DNA of 64,000 bases from Trichomonas vaginalis G3 (taxonomy: Eukaryota > Parabasalia > Trichomonadida > Trichomonadidae), in assembly GCF_026262505.1 (NCBI RefSeq), contig NC_067206.1, positions 16,512,641 through 16,576,640 on the forward strand, given 5' to 3'. This document shows positions 36,756 through 50,639 of the stretch, in pieces. The notes under the pieces were generated by a model. The model was not told the origin of the DNA and did no database searches. It saw only the letters and a list, made by a program, of their open reading frames with translations. Position numbers and translations under genes: made by a program. Numbering within the stretch: the stretch's first letter is position 1; each line of letters starts with the position of its first letter.

Positions 36756-39700
36756 AGAGATTAAAAATCTTCTAACTTTTGACAATAAGATATCCCATCA
36801 GCATCTAACATCTTCATGCCCAACATTGTACGACTTTTATTTTCTTAAAGTTCTGTCTACATTCTTGTTCTGAAAACTATTCGCTTTAGGTTGTGTAGAA
36901 GACTACAGTCCCATTCTTTCATAACATAACATTCTGGGCAGAGTCGAAATAAATGACTAAACGTTTCAAATTCTCGACTGCTTTGTTATAAGTCTCGAAA
37001 TGGACACATATTTCTGACATGTTGGAAGTCACAAAAATTCGAACACATCTATTCTGGTACTATTTATAAAAATAAAAAAAAATCTTTTTTTTTATTCTGA
37101 CTTTGTGTTGGCAATTTTTTGCATTTGTTGTTCTTGAGCCTATTTTGTTTGTGTGAGTTGTTCTTGTAATACAATACTTTCACCAGTTGCATCTTCATTC
37201 GAAAACGTTTCTGGCCGTCATTGACAACTACAGTAGGACATAAAAAGTTTTACAGGAACCAAAGTTTGCGTAACTAATGTCAACGTTATACTTGCCAAAA
37301 GTGTTTGAGTTCACTAAGTTGAAAAGTTCTGCATTCGAATGAACAATTAGGCAAAACCAGACAGAAAAGTATTGTTTTATACGCATAAAGTATCTTTTGG
37401 TCAATAATAGTTTCTGTCGACATTCGATAACATCTTTGAACCTAAGTTGAACAATATATAAATTGGTGTGCTTAATGTCAATGGAATAGACATTCCTTGT
37501 ATGACAGCCTTTTCCTGTTATAGAAACTTTGGTAGTAAAAACCCCAAATAAGTTTTGTTATTATAGCTCATTCGTTTAATAGTATAACGTCAGTCGACAT
37601 CCAAACATAATGAAAACGCTGCTCTAGTTGCAGCACATGTTACACCTCGTACTTAAAGTATTAATAAGTTCAACAAATACTCTGTTGGTGGTATAATCTT
37701 GGAGTATAATTTCAAAGAGTATTTTTACCAATTGCAACTAATATATTAGCTTCCTTGGTGTCAAATAGATGCAAAAGCAGGCTTTAAGTCGTCATTGTGT
37801 TTAAGGTTAAGTTTACAATACGTCCTTGAGGACTTTGTACGTTTGTTGTTATAGAATTATATGATTCAAGGGTTTTTTAGTCGTAATAGTATAAAAACCG
37901 GCCCACTTATATTTCTTTCCTTTGATATATATTTTAAAAGTTTTTCTGAAAGTGACGAAGAACTTCATCTAAAACTTGTCACATGGGTTTCTTGAAGTTC
38001 TCTGTCAAGAAGTTCAAATAATTTTGTAAAGACATAGACTTTCCTTTGTCTACACGAAACAACAAAAACAGGGTCTTTCATATGTTGCAAAAGTTTGTGT
38101 ATAAGTCTTTTACATGAAATAAGTCTATATTATTTTTCTTCAAACATCCTTTCAAGAAGTTTTGACAATTTTTACTTAGCAAATAAACTTTAATGAATGT
38201 TGTGGTCCGTCAAATATTTTATAACGCTCTGGGAACTAAAGATTTTAAGTTCACGTTCATCCTCCTTTCATAAAGTATATCCTTGGTCCAATGACATTAT
38301 ATTGAACACCCCAGCAACCAATGTTCGGTTCTATTTTCTGTTGATGTTTATATCGTCTGCCTCTGTCAAAGTTTCAATAGTTTCTTTCAAAACTTCATGA
38401 GGTGCAATTGACATATGAGTTCACTTTGACAGGGTTGTTGTTCGACCAAGTTTTAAACCTTATACCCTAAAGTCTTGAACCCACAATCTTCTCCTGTATT
38501 TTTGAAGTTTGTCTTTCAGTTGTTGGTAGTCGTTCCGAATAACTGCAACAGAACTTAAGTCTGCTGCTAACTTCAGGAATTTTGTTGGTTGTTCTTTTTA
38601 CAGGAACAATTGCTTATAACTGTCAAGCTTCTCCGGTCCATTTTCGTCTTCGCTAATGGTATTCCCCACTTCAACATCTCTGTCTTTGACATTGAACAAC
38701 AACACTTTGACTGTTGTTTGAGTTGGTGAATTTAACTTCACATCTGCCACGCAATTAAACCTTTTGAAACACTTCACCTTCTATTTCGGAAATGACATTT
38801 TACTTAGAATAAAAAGATGGCGTATTCGAGTACTCTTCGAATTGAAGCAGAACAAAGTTTTTACACACACAACAATACAAATACATTTGACAGAATAGTT
38901 CTTTAACAAACAAGGTAAATGTTATAGAATAAGCAAAATTTGCCTGACAAAAATATTTCCATAAAAGCAAAAGAGAAGTTTGGTATAACTTGAAATGGAA
39001 TGAAAGTTTCTTGAAGCAGACAAAAATATATAAAACAAAGACTTACAGATATTTCTAAAGGTAGTTTTAATACAATATTATGTCACACTGGCGTACTGTC
39101 AATATTGACGGAGAGAAGTCAGTTTCAAGAACCAACTTACTGGACCCTGCTGCCAAAATCTGCTCGATGGAACTGTCGTTATGCCCCATCTGAGGAGCCC
39201 CAGCAGGTTTCATCGAACGCAAATCTTCAAAAGAGCATCTTCCGTGAAAAGTGCTATTGGTTTTTGTAAACTTCTTCCTTTTCTCATTCATCTGGAACCT
39301 CTCTGTCACCAGTAATATTGTAATTTGTACAGTACAACAGTTGAAATACCACCGCATAAAGTCTTCTGAGTCAGCAACATGGAATGCCAAGCAAAAAGTT
39401 TGAGACGGTCTCCATTTGGTATATTGAATTTTTTGACCTCCTGTATGAGTCCATACTTTCACATATGGCATAATAGACTTTGGCATTTCAGGGTTAATGG
39501 TTGTTGTGAAGTTGTTGTTAAAGTCATAGCAATCTAATGTCTAAGTTGTATGACCTCATATCCTCAACTGTAGAACATATTCTTCTCTTGGATAATCTTT
39601 TTGCCATCTATGTTTTATATGAATATTTATATACCGGGTTGTAGAAACAAAGAATAGTCATTTATAGTTCGTCTTTGAACATACAAACATTAGTATTCTG

Positions 39701-42700
39701 CAATGTTTCATTGCATTGTTAACGCAAACTATCTGTCTTGCACCTGGTCCAGCACTTTGGTTTCCAAACTTCACTCTGCAAAAGTCTTTGATCAGATATT
39801 GTGGTGTATTAGGGGACATAAGTGGAACTGCAATATATTTGTCAGCTAAAGATTTGAAATATCTGGGTCCAACATATAGACGCAAGTCTGCTTTCTATTC
39901 TCTTGCATTCAAAATTTTTTTCGGCATGTGAACTTAACTGGGTCCCCAAGCAGTTCAGCAGCATTGAATAATAGTTTTACTTTTGTTGAAGTTTGAGAAA
40001 CCAAAAGTCTTAAAGTCAACTTTGTCTTTGCAAAAGTCACACGAACTTGGCTTCCACAGTTCCCAGCTACAGTAATGCTGATGGGTTTCTTGTGTTGGTG
40101 CAATGACTAAGTTTATTTTTGCTTGGAGTATTCGATAGAAAATTTTTCCTGCCCCAGTTGGCAACGTATATTAAAAACCTGAAGATGAGGAAAAGATGAC
40201 AAAGGAACTCTAAGTTCAGTTTTACTTAGTGAGCAGCAGTTCCATCTGAAACCAGAAAAGGTTAACATAAGACTCCTGGAAAACGTTAGGGTCAAGTCTT
40301 CTTATTTTCTCAATATTTGCATACTGGTCTGTTTGTTCTCCTAGCTTTGTGGTTGTACTGAGTTTCTCAAGCGAACCATTCATAGTTTGGCCCATGTTAC
40401 TGTTTGAACTAAGTCAGAGTTAGAATATATCTTATATCCATGAAAACTTTTCTGGAGCATATTGGTTCCACATAGAAAATTCCCCATTGCAAACCTTTTC
40501 TTGTCAGACAACTTGGGCAGAAGGTTTTATTTCAATGTCTTTGTTCCACGTATAAGAATGAGTTGTCAATAAGAAATATATGAACTGTCGCAAGCAATAT
40601 CTACTGTTGTTGAAGAAACTTCTCCAAAAACTCACCTACGTTTCCAATAAGAAACAGGAGTTGTATATTCGTAAGTTCGCAGGAACTATTTCTGACCTCT
40701 AATGGCATTGTCGCATTCGTTATACCATTCGAAACATTGTCGCGTTCATGGGCTCCAATAAACTGTTGGCGTTATATTCTGTGAGCGGCGTACAATTTCA
40801 ATGGGTAAAAATATAGAATAGTTGGATTTGAGAAATGTGTCATAATAGAACCCGACTCGGACCAAGCTTTAAAACTTTCTTCCTGACTGAGTTTTTAAGC
40901 TCTTCTTTTTCCTTCATTGCCACTACTTTCACTAGATGAAGTTACTTCTTCACTACTTTCCACTTTGTCTACTCTTCTTCTTTGGTGTCGTTTTTGGTAA
41001 CTTGCCCTCTGCTTTCAGGTTGTTGCATCTTTGCCCATGTTCACCTAGTATGTTTGTAAATTTCCCAATGTCCTTTTTGCCTTTGGGCTTCTTGGTTCGC
41101 CCATTCAAGGTGAACCTATATCCTAGAAAGATTTTGTCATCAGTTTGGTATTTGAGTCTTCGCGTATATGTTTTGGCATACCTCTTTCCTGAGTTTCCGG
41201 TTCAAGCTCTTCAAAACAGAGCCTTGTCCATATGAATAAGCTCGTTTCCAAAATATAATGTTTTTGTAGCCATTCTGGTTTTCTTCCATTTACCATAATA
41301 TCTTTTGTGATGGGAAAGCTTTACCATTTTCAGTCTTGCGTCATTTTATTTCTGTAGTTTGGTTTTATTTTTGGTCAAGAACAATGTTTTTCAATACTAA
41401 ACATTTTCATTTGGTACTAGTCGGCATTTGAGTTTTCTTATATTCATCCCTTCTCGTTCATTGTCTTGCAAAGTAAGTTTTTAATGACATTTTGCAAACT
41501 TATTCGTTTGCAAACAGGTCATGTACAATAGCGTTCTTCTTGCCTTCTCTTCTCCCTAACCTTTCTTTTCTAACCTTCACCAAATATACCATCTCTATGG
41601 TTTTGTGTAGTTCTTTGAGATAAATGTTCTAAACGTCAGGTTGTTTATATTTCATCAGCCATTGTTCATTTCATACTGGTCCAAAAATATCTGCATGTTT
41701 TCCATATCTTTTCAATGGCATTAAAGCCGCTGAAAATAGCCAATGCTATATCTGGTTACACCATTCACTTCCATTGCGTCTACAACTCTCTGGAATTGTG
41801 GTTTTTGTAAGTTTATGAACCACCTATCCGGATTAGCTTTATGACCCCATTCATTTGTAGTTCCCATAGTCTGCAGAAACAAAAGAGGTCTTGTTTCCAT
41901 ATTGGTTATGTTTTCTGAATAACTTAAACACAATGTTTCATTTCTATAAGTGTTATTTTGGTGAAATTTAACCTTTTATTTTCACCGAGTTAGCCCAAAG
42001 AATTGGAACGTTATATGGTCGTAAGTAACAAAGGATTGTTGTATTTGCGTACACTTTCTTTCAGTGTCTTTCCTTCTATGCTAATATTTTCATCCCTGAT
42101 GTTTGGAGTCTTTGTTATGTCGCGAACATTTTTTTTCGATATTCTTCTACTATGGTGGCCGAATTTTTCTTTAGACTCTTGGAAAGATTCATATTCCCCG
42201 CATACACTTGTTGAGGGTCAAGATTTTTCGGCTGTTCCCAAATCTTCAATCTAGCTTTATGAAGTTAAGTTTCCAAGGAGGGACTTGCTTTGTTTCCTTC
42301 AGGCTCTCTAGCTGTTTGTTGCTGAACTTTTCTCCATGTCTGTTGTATCTTGAACTTCTTCCTGTGGAAGTTTCTTTGTACCTCATCTGGTGGCATTTCT
42401 ATATTTCCGCCGACCGTTTTAAAAAGTTCCTATCTAAAGTCATCCGACTCAATATAACCTTTTCTTTCTTTCGTTCCGTCTCTATTTTTTACGCGTTTCA
42501 TGAAAGAAGTTGAATTACAAATAGTGTAGCTCTGACAACCAAATATCTCGGAGTAAATCATCCATGTATTTGGATTGTATGCTATTATCATATGCCTTAA
42601 GAGCAAGCTTTGTATTTTCCAGGTTTGAAAATTTATCCCATTTGGTGCTGAACCATAAAGCTAAAAATAGGTTCGGGTCCAGTATTTCCTTCCTTGAACT

Positions 42701-44578
42701 TTCTAAATAGCCTTCTTATATCTGTCAACTAAGTCAAGAGCTATCTGGGTAACCAATAGTCTTCCTTAAGCATTTATTAAGAATTCTTGGTTTCCCTTGT
42801 CTCTACTTTCTTTTTATGTCCTTGCTCCTGTTTGTGGTTGTTGTTGTGCAGGGTTTTGAACTGTTTGTTGCGTGCGGGCAGTGTTTTGAACTGTTTGGTT
42901 TGCTGTGGCAGTGTTTTGAACTGTTGGGTTGTCGGTGCGGTTTTTGAACTGTTGGTTTTGTGTTTGTTGTTGTGGTGCATGCCTGTGTCTGTGTCCATGG
43001 TGGGGACGATGTTAAATGTTTTAGGCTAGTCCTTTGTGCAGGTGCTTCCTCGTTGGAGGGTTTGGCTGGTATATTAAGTTCCATAGCTTAGTAATATAAG
43101 TCTTCCACCAGCTGGTATATAAGTTTCCACCAGCTGGCAATATGTTCCATCTGCAGCAATAATGTCTACCTGACTTTCGTTTTTAAGAAAAGCATTCTAC
43201 TAGGTCTGTTTTGGTCTGTTGTAACTCTTTTTCTGACTTCCAACAACATTGCTTCTAAACGGCGTCATAGGCACTTTGAACTGCCTGTCTCGTTGCTGGC
43301 AATCTGTTTTCTTCGTCATATTTTGTGCTACTTTCTCTTACTCGTTGTGAAACCTTCAGACTTCAAGTTTCTTTCAGATGAGAAGGTCGTTCACTAGTTT
43401 CACCTTACTATAAGAGGCTTTCGAAAGGCGTTCTAAAGTCAGCATTCATTAAAGCCTTCACAATTTGAACTGCCTTCAATCCGCTTTGTATTTTCTGTCC
43501 TTACTTTGACGCCTTATAAGATTGGGCTGCTTTAGCGTTGGCTTTGGGGCATCTAACCAGCTCATATTAGCTTTTAATATATTCTGCGCTTTTCATTGCC
43601 TTTTGCATGGCTGGCGTCGTTTATTTTTACCTTTTCTTGTGCTAAGTTTTCAATACTGTACGGTTTGGTTTTTTGAAACTGTAAAAGTTTTTCTGCCCTT
43701 TACATTTGCTTCAACTTCTTTTTTATACTCATCGCTAATCCATATATGTCTTCAGGGCTTTTTGTTTTTATTTCTTCATCTTTCAGTACTTATATTGAGT
43801 AGTGAATGGTTTTTCAAATTTATAACATCTTGTTCCATTTTTGCCTAACTTTCTGCTGCTTTTCTGACACTTTTTTTCGCATATTCCTCTGTACTTAGTC
43901 TTTCAGTTGTTCTTCTTTCTTCTTTTTCCTCTTACGTTTAACTCATTGAGTTTCTTTGTGTGTCCTGTCTTATTCCTAAGTTTCCTTTTCGTTTTTCCAC
44001 TTATTTGTTTCTGTATGTCTATGTTTGACTTTTTGACATCTGTTATTTGATTTTTGAGTGACTCAAATTCATTTGAGCTGGTTGAGGTTATAAGCTGTTC
44101 CGTCTGCAGCTCCACCATAGCCCTGGCCATTTTCGCTACAAGTGCCGCTCTTAAACCTCCAACTCTGTGCACAATAACTCGGTTATAAAAGAGCATATGG
44201 GTTGCTTGACATTTTTTGTTGCAACATAGTGGGGTCATTCATCATTTGCTTGTTGCAACTGTTGTTGTGGGTGTCAGTTTTAACTATTGGAGTGTTTCCA
44301 ATGCTCTCTTCTCTTAACGTATATTCTTTAACGTAGGCTTACGTGGCATTTTTAAGTTGAAGTAAAAAACGGGTTTTTGACAGATGTTTATATGACAACT
44401 TTTTTTTGTTCAGCACAAAAAACTATCTCGGTCAAAGTGGTTTGTCAGTTTTTGTAAAATAACCGTACCTATCTCAATTTCTATAAGTGGGAAAGGCTTC
44501 CTCAAAGTATAACTTCTTGGAAACGCCCCTGTAACTTTTCCTGTAGACGACGATAGACCTTACTTTGTTTCCGAATAA
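36756..44578. pseudogene. Interior of the decayed element, unassigned remnants
   Basis: Only short open frames remain, mostly coding on the minus strand, e.g. 39067-39486 (WTHTGGQKIQYTKWRPSQ..., beta-rich, possibly structural), 39658-39885 and 43903-44238 (basic, with a coiled coil). Composition between 39 and 44 kb is less AT-rich than the flanks. None can be named with confidence. The number of breaks is high. Confidence 0.45.
42848..42962. repeat. Tandem repeat in the decayed element
   Basis: Four copies of a unit around GCAGTGTTTTGAACTGTT, spaced 30-40 bases apart. On the minus strand they would code for a repeated Gln/Lys/Thr-rich peptide. Confidence 0.65.
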
Positions 44579-44646
44579 TTATACTAAACATCTCCAGGGC
44601 TAGAGGGCACGAAGTGCCTGGAGGCCCCACTACCTTTTTTTTTATA
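44579..44646. repeat. Right terminal inverted repeat with internal hairpin
   Basis: Complement of 35791-35857; ends in CCACTACC and a T9 run. Confidence 0.8.
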
Positions 44647-44648
44647 TA

Positions 44649-45780
44649 TATATTAATGTTGTCCCTGGCAGCTATGATTTCTCTTTCGATTTTATTTTCC
44701 CGAAAATCATTCAATGAATTAGGGGGATTTTTCTTAATTTTTTTTGGAAAAAAATACATTTCATATTTATTTGTTCTAAATATAAATTAAATAATATTTA
44801 ATTTACCTTACAAATGAGTTATGTTAAAAGTATTCAAATTTTAACTACAATTTTTATGGGCAGTCGAGCAACAGCAGATGCGCTTTTTGCTTGATTTTTT
44901 ATTATCACCAGTGCGTCTATTAGTAATATAGTTTATAAATAGAACAACTGCACTCTTAAGAAAATTCCATATTCTGAATGTTCTTAAATTCAATTCACTT
45001 GCAGCAATTGGTAAACAAAATAAAGTAAAACATTAACGTATTAAAAACAAATTATCATTATTGCTAACACTTGTCAAACCCTATTCACATGTTTTAATTT
45101 TTATATCAACGTTTAAGGTTTTCACCTTCAGATGATACATTTTGATCTTTAAAGCATTTTAAATCCAAAATTCCATTATTTATTTATCACAAGAAAGACG
45201 CAGAAGAATTTATTTAAAAAACTTTGTAATGTATAAAGAATTATATAATACAATCAAAGAAGCAAGGATTAGAGGATAAAAATTATTGATAAACAACGGG
45301 ATGAATTAATTTGAAACCTTTCTGATTTCAAATTTTTGATAGAGAATTTTTGCATTCACCTCATTTTTTCTAGATGATGCGGTGAAATCAAAACTAATAA
45401 CCTATGCGAACATCATAATTTTAACATCAATTATTAACTCAATGTCGACACAATCAGTGTTCATGTCTATCATGCTGTTCAAATACTTTAAAGCATTAAG
45501 CAACAAACATTAAAATCAACCCTGTCCACCTTTCAATTTTTCAGTGGTTTTAGTAGTTCGTCAACAGTTGAACGTATGCTTATCAAGTGAAATTTACCAA
45601 TGAGCATTTAATGAACTTTACACACAATATAAACAATTAGGAGAACATGGAAAAAATAATAGTTGATTTAAATAAAGGTTCCATTAAAATTCGAATAACT
45701 TTTTATAAATTAATTTTTATTTTTTAATTTATAATTAAAGCCATGACAAGAAATTGCAACCCTCTTCTACAGGTTCATTA
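44649..45780. other. AT-rich stretch without recognised genes
   Basis: Nothing supported was seen. It may already belong to the decayed Polinton that becomes recognisable further right. Confidence 0.4.
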
Positions 45781-48126
45781 AAACAAGGAAAACAAAAAGG
45801 GTGCATATAATAGAAACTATGAAAGTTCCAGACGGAATGAAAGAATAGTCCCATTGTTTGCCGGTCTTCAAAGGATGTTAAACAATTGCGAAACGTTTAA
45901 CATTACCAAAGCTCAAGCATATGCCTAAAACGTCACGGACCAAAATTGGGAAGCCACACGAAGCAAGACATTACGGTCCCAAATGGAAAACCTGATGGAA
46001 TACAATGAAGTTTTCGTTGACTTTTTAATGGTCAAGGAAAATATTAAGTCATAAATGGGTATAAATTAAACAATGACGGATTAAATCCAAACGTAAGCAT
46101 ATAATGAACATTATCCATATGCAATTTGAATGAAAATGGAAAAGGCTGTTAAAATCAATACATTGGAGAAGGTGAAAAAATGGTCAATAATTCATACGTC
46201 ATAATCCATATTTCTTACTTCCAAATGAAGAATTAAATGCTATTGAAGAAGGGACCGGATGGATTACCCCGCAATATTCTAACCAGTTTTGATTTTTGGT
46301 CCATATCAATTTAAGACCTGAAATTCCGCTAAGAAATTCTTTTAAAGTTGCCTTTATTCGATCCCAGTTTTTCGCAAATGTTAAAGATGAACTTAAATCA
46401 GCAATTCCAACCAATTATAGTAGCAAGAAATTGCATCAAGTTGTCTTTTCTCAAGCATTCAAAGATTTAATTAAGAAACCATTATATCAGCACGAGGTTA
46501 ACTTTATGATTTAGTTAAGGAAATCAAATAAAAAGAAAATTTGAGAAATGTAAAAAACAATGATTATAAGAATGCAATTAATGAATTATAATTCGGTCTA
46601 ATAAATTTCGAATGAACATGCTAAAATCAACTTCATGAACAAATCCAGGAAATAATAGATTCAAAAGTTCCAGTAAAATAAAAGTTTCAAATATATTTTT
46701 TTTATTCGAATATAAAATGAGAAGACGTTTCAACTAGTCAAAAAGAACACTAACGCAAAAAGCAGAGATTACGGTTGGTTATAACGTAAATGATGATAAA
46801 TCCACGAATTTATTCAAAAATGTTAAAGTTAATGTTAGTCTGAATTAACAAGGTCAGCAACTCAACAAATTTATTAACTTCGTGATTACCGAAAATGAAG
46901 AAGAATGAAAAGAAACATGAGAAATGGAGACCCAAATCATTTTATTCTGAACCTGGTAAAGAACCTGTTTGAAATTCCAACTTATCCAACATACCCCCCC
47001 CTCTTTCTCAAACAATCGAGAACCCAGGAATCTACGATTGACAGTCGCAATGCGCCATATAAAATAGACATTAATTCTGAATTAATGAAGAAAATTTAAC
47101 CGTGATATCATAACTGATAATTATGGAATTCAATATAAATTTTAATTGACCAATCCGGTTTAATTATTTTTATCCTTATGATCATTAATTCACAGTTATC
47201 GCCATTCTTTGTGATGTTCAAAGAATTTCAAGTACGTAGAAATGATTCAAATTTTTCATAGAATGAAATGCGGTTCATGCTGCGGAACAGTTGCAAAAAT
47301 AAATCCTATAAAGGATATTTAGCACAATTAAGATATCAAAGAACGGAAACAAACAACTGAACTTCAATTTAACAATATAAATGATATTTATAATAAAATG
47401 TTGATGAATATAAAATATTCACTTGCAAAATTCTTTGTTAAGAGCTATTTAATATTCAAGCATCTAACATTAAATCGCTAATAATCCTTTGAATCATAAT
47501 CGATAATAATTGACCTTTCCACCAGTTTCTATCGTTTTGTTTTATTTCTTTTTGGTTCCCCCACTAATCCGGATCGGTCATTGTATTGTTTTTTGTTTAT
47601 AGTATCAGCTTTTAATCTTTAACTCAATCTTTTTTCCATCGGGATATTTAAAACCAAAATTCAAAATTCGATATTGTCAATCATGTTCATATTTTAATCT
47701 ATCAATTACATTTTTATACCATCATGAAAAATCTTATGAAAATGGTCATTTATATGGGTTTGATGAACTAAATTTGAAATGAAGTGAAATATAACCTGAT
47801 GATGAATATGACATCGACTCATATTTTCTGAAACACTAAAATTTATAACATGAATGAATTTCTTATTCGTTGAATTTTAATGAATTCTTGAGGTAATCTT
47901 ATTCTAAGTTTTATTTAATCACTGGAAAATAACGCTTTACCATATTTTTAATCGTATAACAAAAATTGTCAATTATCAATATTATTTCGAATAATAAACT
48001 GTGAATTAAATTTTACAGTTTAGCGGAATTTATTAATGTTACTCTCGTTTCTGTGAGTGGTAAATTTAATCCTATTTCTTTTAGACCCTTCAGATTTATA
48101 TCTCATTTATTAAAGAGACCATTCGA

Positions 48127-48139
48127 GCCGCATAGCGGC
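48127..48139. repeat. GC hairpin
   Basis: GCCGCATAGCGGC followed by GGGGTCG, in strongly AT-rich decayed DNA; one of the family of small GC hairpins. Confidence 0.55.
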
Positions 48140-49097
48140 GGGGTCGTAGACTAAAACCGTACATGAATATGTAAATATAAAATAATGTGATAACGAAATG
48201 GGAATATAATCATGAATTTTAAGTTAATTTAAATGAATCATTTACGTATGGTATGAAAGGAATTTTAAATCAAAACCTGAATAAACTTTTTGAAACTTGA
48301 TGAAATAAATAAGCCTATTAAATTTCGCTGAAAATTAAATTTTGTAACTCTCGTCTTCGTTCATTGTTGGGGATTTAATTTTGAAAAAGATGTTGGGGAT
48401 GTTTTGTATTCTGACACTGGGTTCTAATTTCATTTTAATCAAATGTGATAAAGTTAATACCCCAATGAGATTTTCCACATCAAAACATTAGACCTAACTC
48501 TTACACCCATCATACAAAAACATTTTATCCATCAACTTAAACCATATTTTCTTTAATCATATCCGTTTTCAATTATCCCGGGAATTCCATTTATTCCTTC
48601 ATTCACCAAGATTTATCAAAATAAATTAAATTTAGACTACTGACCTAATTTGATTGTGATTTAGAATTTATGAATGAAATATTATGGCAATTTTCAAACC
48701 CTAGAAAAAATAGCTGATGAGATAACAGATTAAATATTTATTTTTTAAATCGTAATAAATGATTAACAAAGCAACCACAGACCATTACATACGCATATAG
48801 TGCATATAATTCAACAGACGGCAGAACAAACGCAAATGTTGAAATAATGGAGATTTGGAGATAGTATTTGAAAAATAACCATTTCGAATTCGTTTGCAAA
48901 GGTGGTGCAAGTGATATCAATATAAAAGAAACCTTTTAAATTTATGAATTCAAAATTAAAGGAATAACGATGATATAAACATCAATTCCACAGAAGAACA
49001 AAGATATACGCATTAAATGCATTTCCTAAAGTTTTGAAGATTGGAAGAATTTTATTTAAATCGAGGAATTCATAAAAGGGTTTCCTAAATACATAAA

Positions 49098-49545
49098 TGA
49101 AGAAGCAGATAAGGAATATGTTAACGATGAGTTGCAAAGAAAGCAGATATAATCATTTGTTAACGATGAGTTAGCAAAAGAAAGCAGATATATATCATTT
49201 GTTAACGATGAGTTAGCAAAGAAAGCAGATAAGGAATCTGTTAACGATGAGTTAGCAAACGAAAGCAGATAAGGAATATTTTAATGAAAAAGATAATGAA
49301 ATTATAGAAAGGGTGAATGGTATCATGAACGGACCATCGACAAGATTCGTAAAATAAAGCTGATACAGGAAGGTTTTCAGAATGTTTAGACTTAAAGCAG
49401 ATATATCATTTGTTAACGATGAGTTCGCAACGAAAGCAGATAAGGAATATGTAACGATGAGTTAGCAAAGAAAAGCAGATAAGGAATATGTTAAAGCGAT
49501 GAGTTAGCAAAGAAAGCAGAATAATAATCATTTGTTAACGAATAT
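49098..49545 (+). repeat. 39-bp tandem repeats of a fibre gene
   Basis: About eight copies, in two clusters, of a unit around AAGCAGATAAGGAATATGTT plus AACGATGAGTTAGCAAAG, each corresponding to a 13-residue KADKE-V-NDELA unit. Such KADK units are typical of phage fibre shafts and are related to those in the 980-residue protein at 17157-20099. Copies differ mainly by small length changes. Confidence 0.75.
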
Positions 49546-49559
49546 AGCCATAGTTAGTT

Positions 49560-50627
49560 TGGACAAAAAATATTGGAAACTATTGTTGGCGATTTTCTGT
49601 CAATGAAGAAAAACAAATATTTAGCCCTGGAGTTGTTACAGTCCTTAAGAAATGGTATACGTATAAACTCATTCCGAAACCCCATAACAATGAAATGTTA
49701 TGTAGGCATATAAAGAATAATGGCACACAAGTTAAAGTTCCATTAAGACAACACTGCTTCCCTTAAACTTAATATGGAGACGAACAAAAGAAATATTTAA
49801 GAGTTTATGAAATGGCAGATATGACATTGTCTAACGTAGCTCCAGCACCATAATTATATGACTATGGTGTTGAACGCACGTGTAGACCCAAAAAAGCAAA
49901 ACATTATTTATTTAGATTATTATAGATATAAAAGATATAATGCCCCATGAAAAACACGAGAATAGTATTATCTATTATGAAGATGACAAAAAATAAATAT
50001 TATAGTCAAGATTTTTTACATAACCCCGAAAACATAAGATTACTATTATAAAGAGATATTCTGACACAAACCAAAGAAACCGAAATAGTTACACTATATT
50101 TTTAAGTTCAGAAAGAGACAATCTATAATATCTCATATGTTTGATTTAATGAACCCAGTAGGTTCTATTATATCATCTATGGATGTGAGAGGTCCTCAAG
50201 CAATGTTTGGTGTTGTGCATTGGGAACAAATAGTCGACAGGTTTTTGTATTGTGGCAAACTCTTCCAAAGGAAACAGGTGGAAGTAAACGATTATCAGGT
50301 GAAAATTTACCTCACACAGTCACTACATGATTTAAGACATCTCAAGCAGGTTGGCATAAGCATAGATATTGGGATTGGTCAGAATGACAAAAGGTAAAGG
50401 ATATGATGTTAAAGACAACGTTAAGTTTGCCATAAATTGTTACTGGAGTACACTCAGGGAGAAGGAAACCATACACATCGCGTTTCAGGATATACACAAA
50501 CAACGGGACAAAGTAAAGATTACATGCCACCATTTATGACTGTATTCGCATGGTATAGAGTTTCAATGAACGTCAATGTTTGTGAAACAAACTTTAGGAG
50601 CTCCAAAAGAGCAAACGACATAATTTA
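49560..50627 (+). pseudogene. Phage-type fibre remnant with tail-collar end
   Basis: The best-preserved part (from about 50137) reads NPVGSIISSMDVRG...FGVVHWEQIVDRFLYCGK, then HTHRVSGYTQTTGQSKDYMPP and FMTVFAWYRVS. It is clearly related to the last 130 residues of the 980-residue fibre in the intact Polinton. It is broken. It shows that the fibre is a stable part of this Polinton lineage rather than a single acquisition by one copy. Confidence 0.75.
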
Positions 50628-50639
50628 AAATTTTTATTT

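Larger units (their letters stand above)
35791..44648. mobile_element. Decayed virus-like (Polinton-type) element, 8.9 kb
   Basis: The ends are inverted repeats of about 67 bases (35791-35857 and 44579-44646) beginning with an A9 run and GGTAGTGGGGCCTCC. Each contains the hairpin GGCAC-TTC-GTGCC. Inside are methyltransferase remnants at the left and mostly minus-strand gene remnants further on. It is clearly broken in many places (well over ten). The family is inferred from the promoter style before 36061, the methyltransferase and the overall layout; no polymerase, integrase or ATPase could be named, so another large DNA element is possible. Confidence 0.6.

Noticed and set aside
42777-43084. 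Gln/Asn/Lys/Thr-rich minus-strand frames in the decayed element
   Set aside because: Produced by a tandem repeat; composition is low complexity and overlapping frames are equally open.
49098-49545. Regular repeats that could suggest a CRISPR array
   Set aside because: The units are contiguous, without unique spacers, and code for KADK fibre repeats; the genome is eukaryotic.
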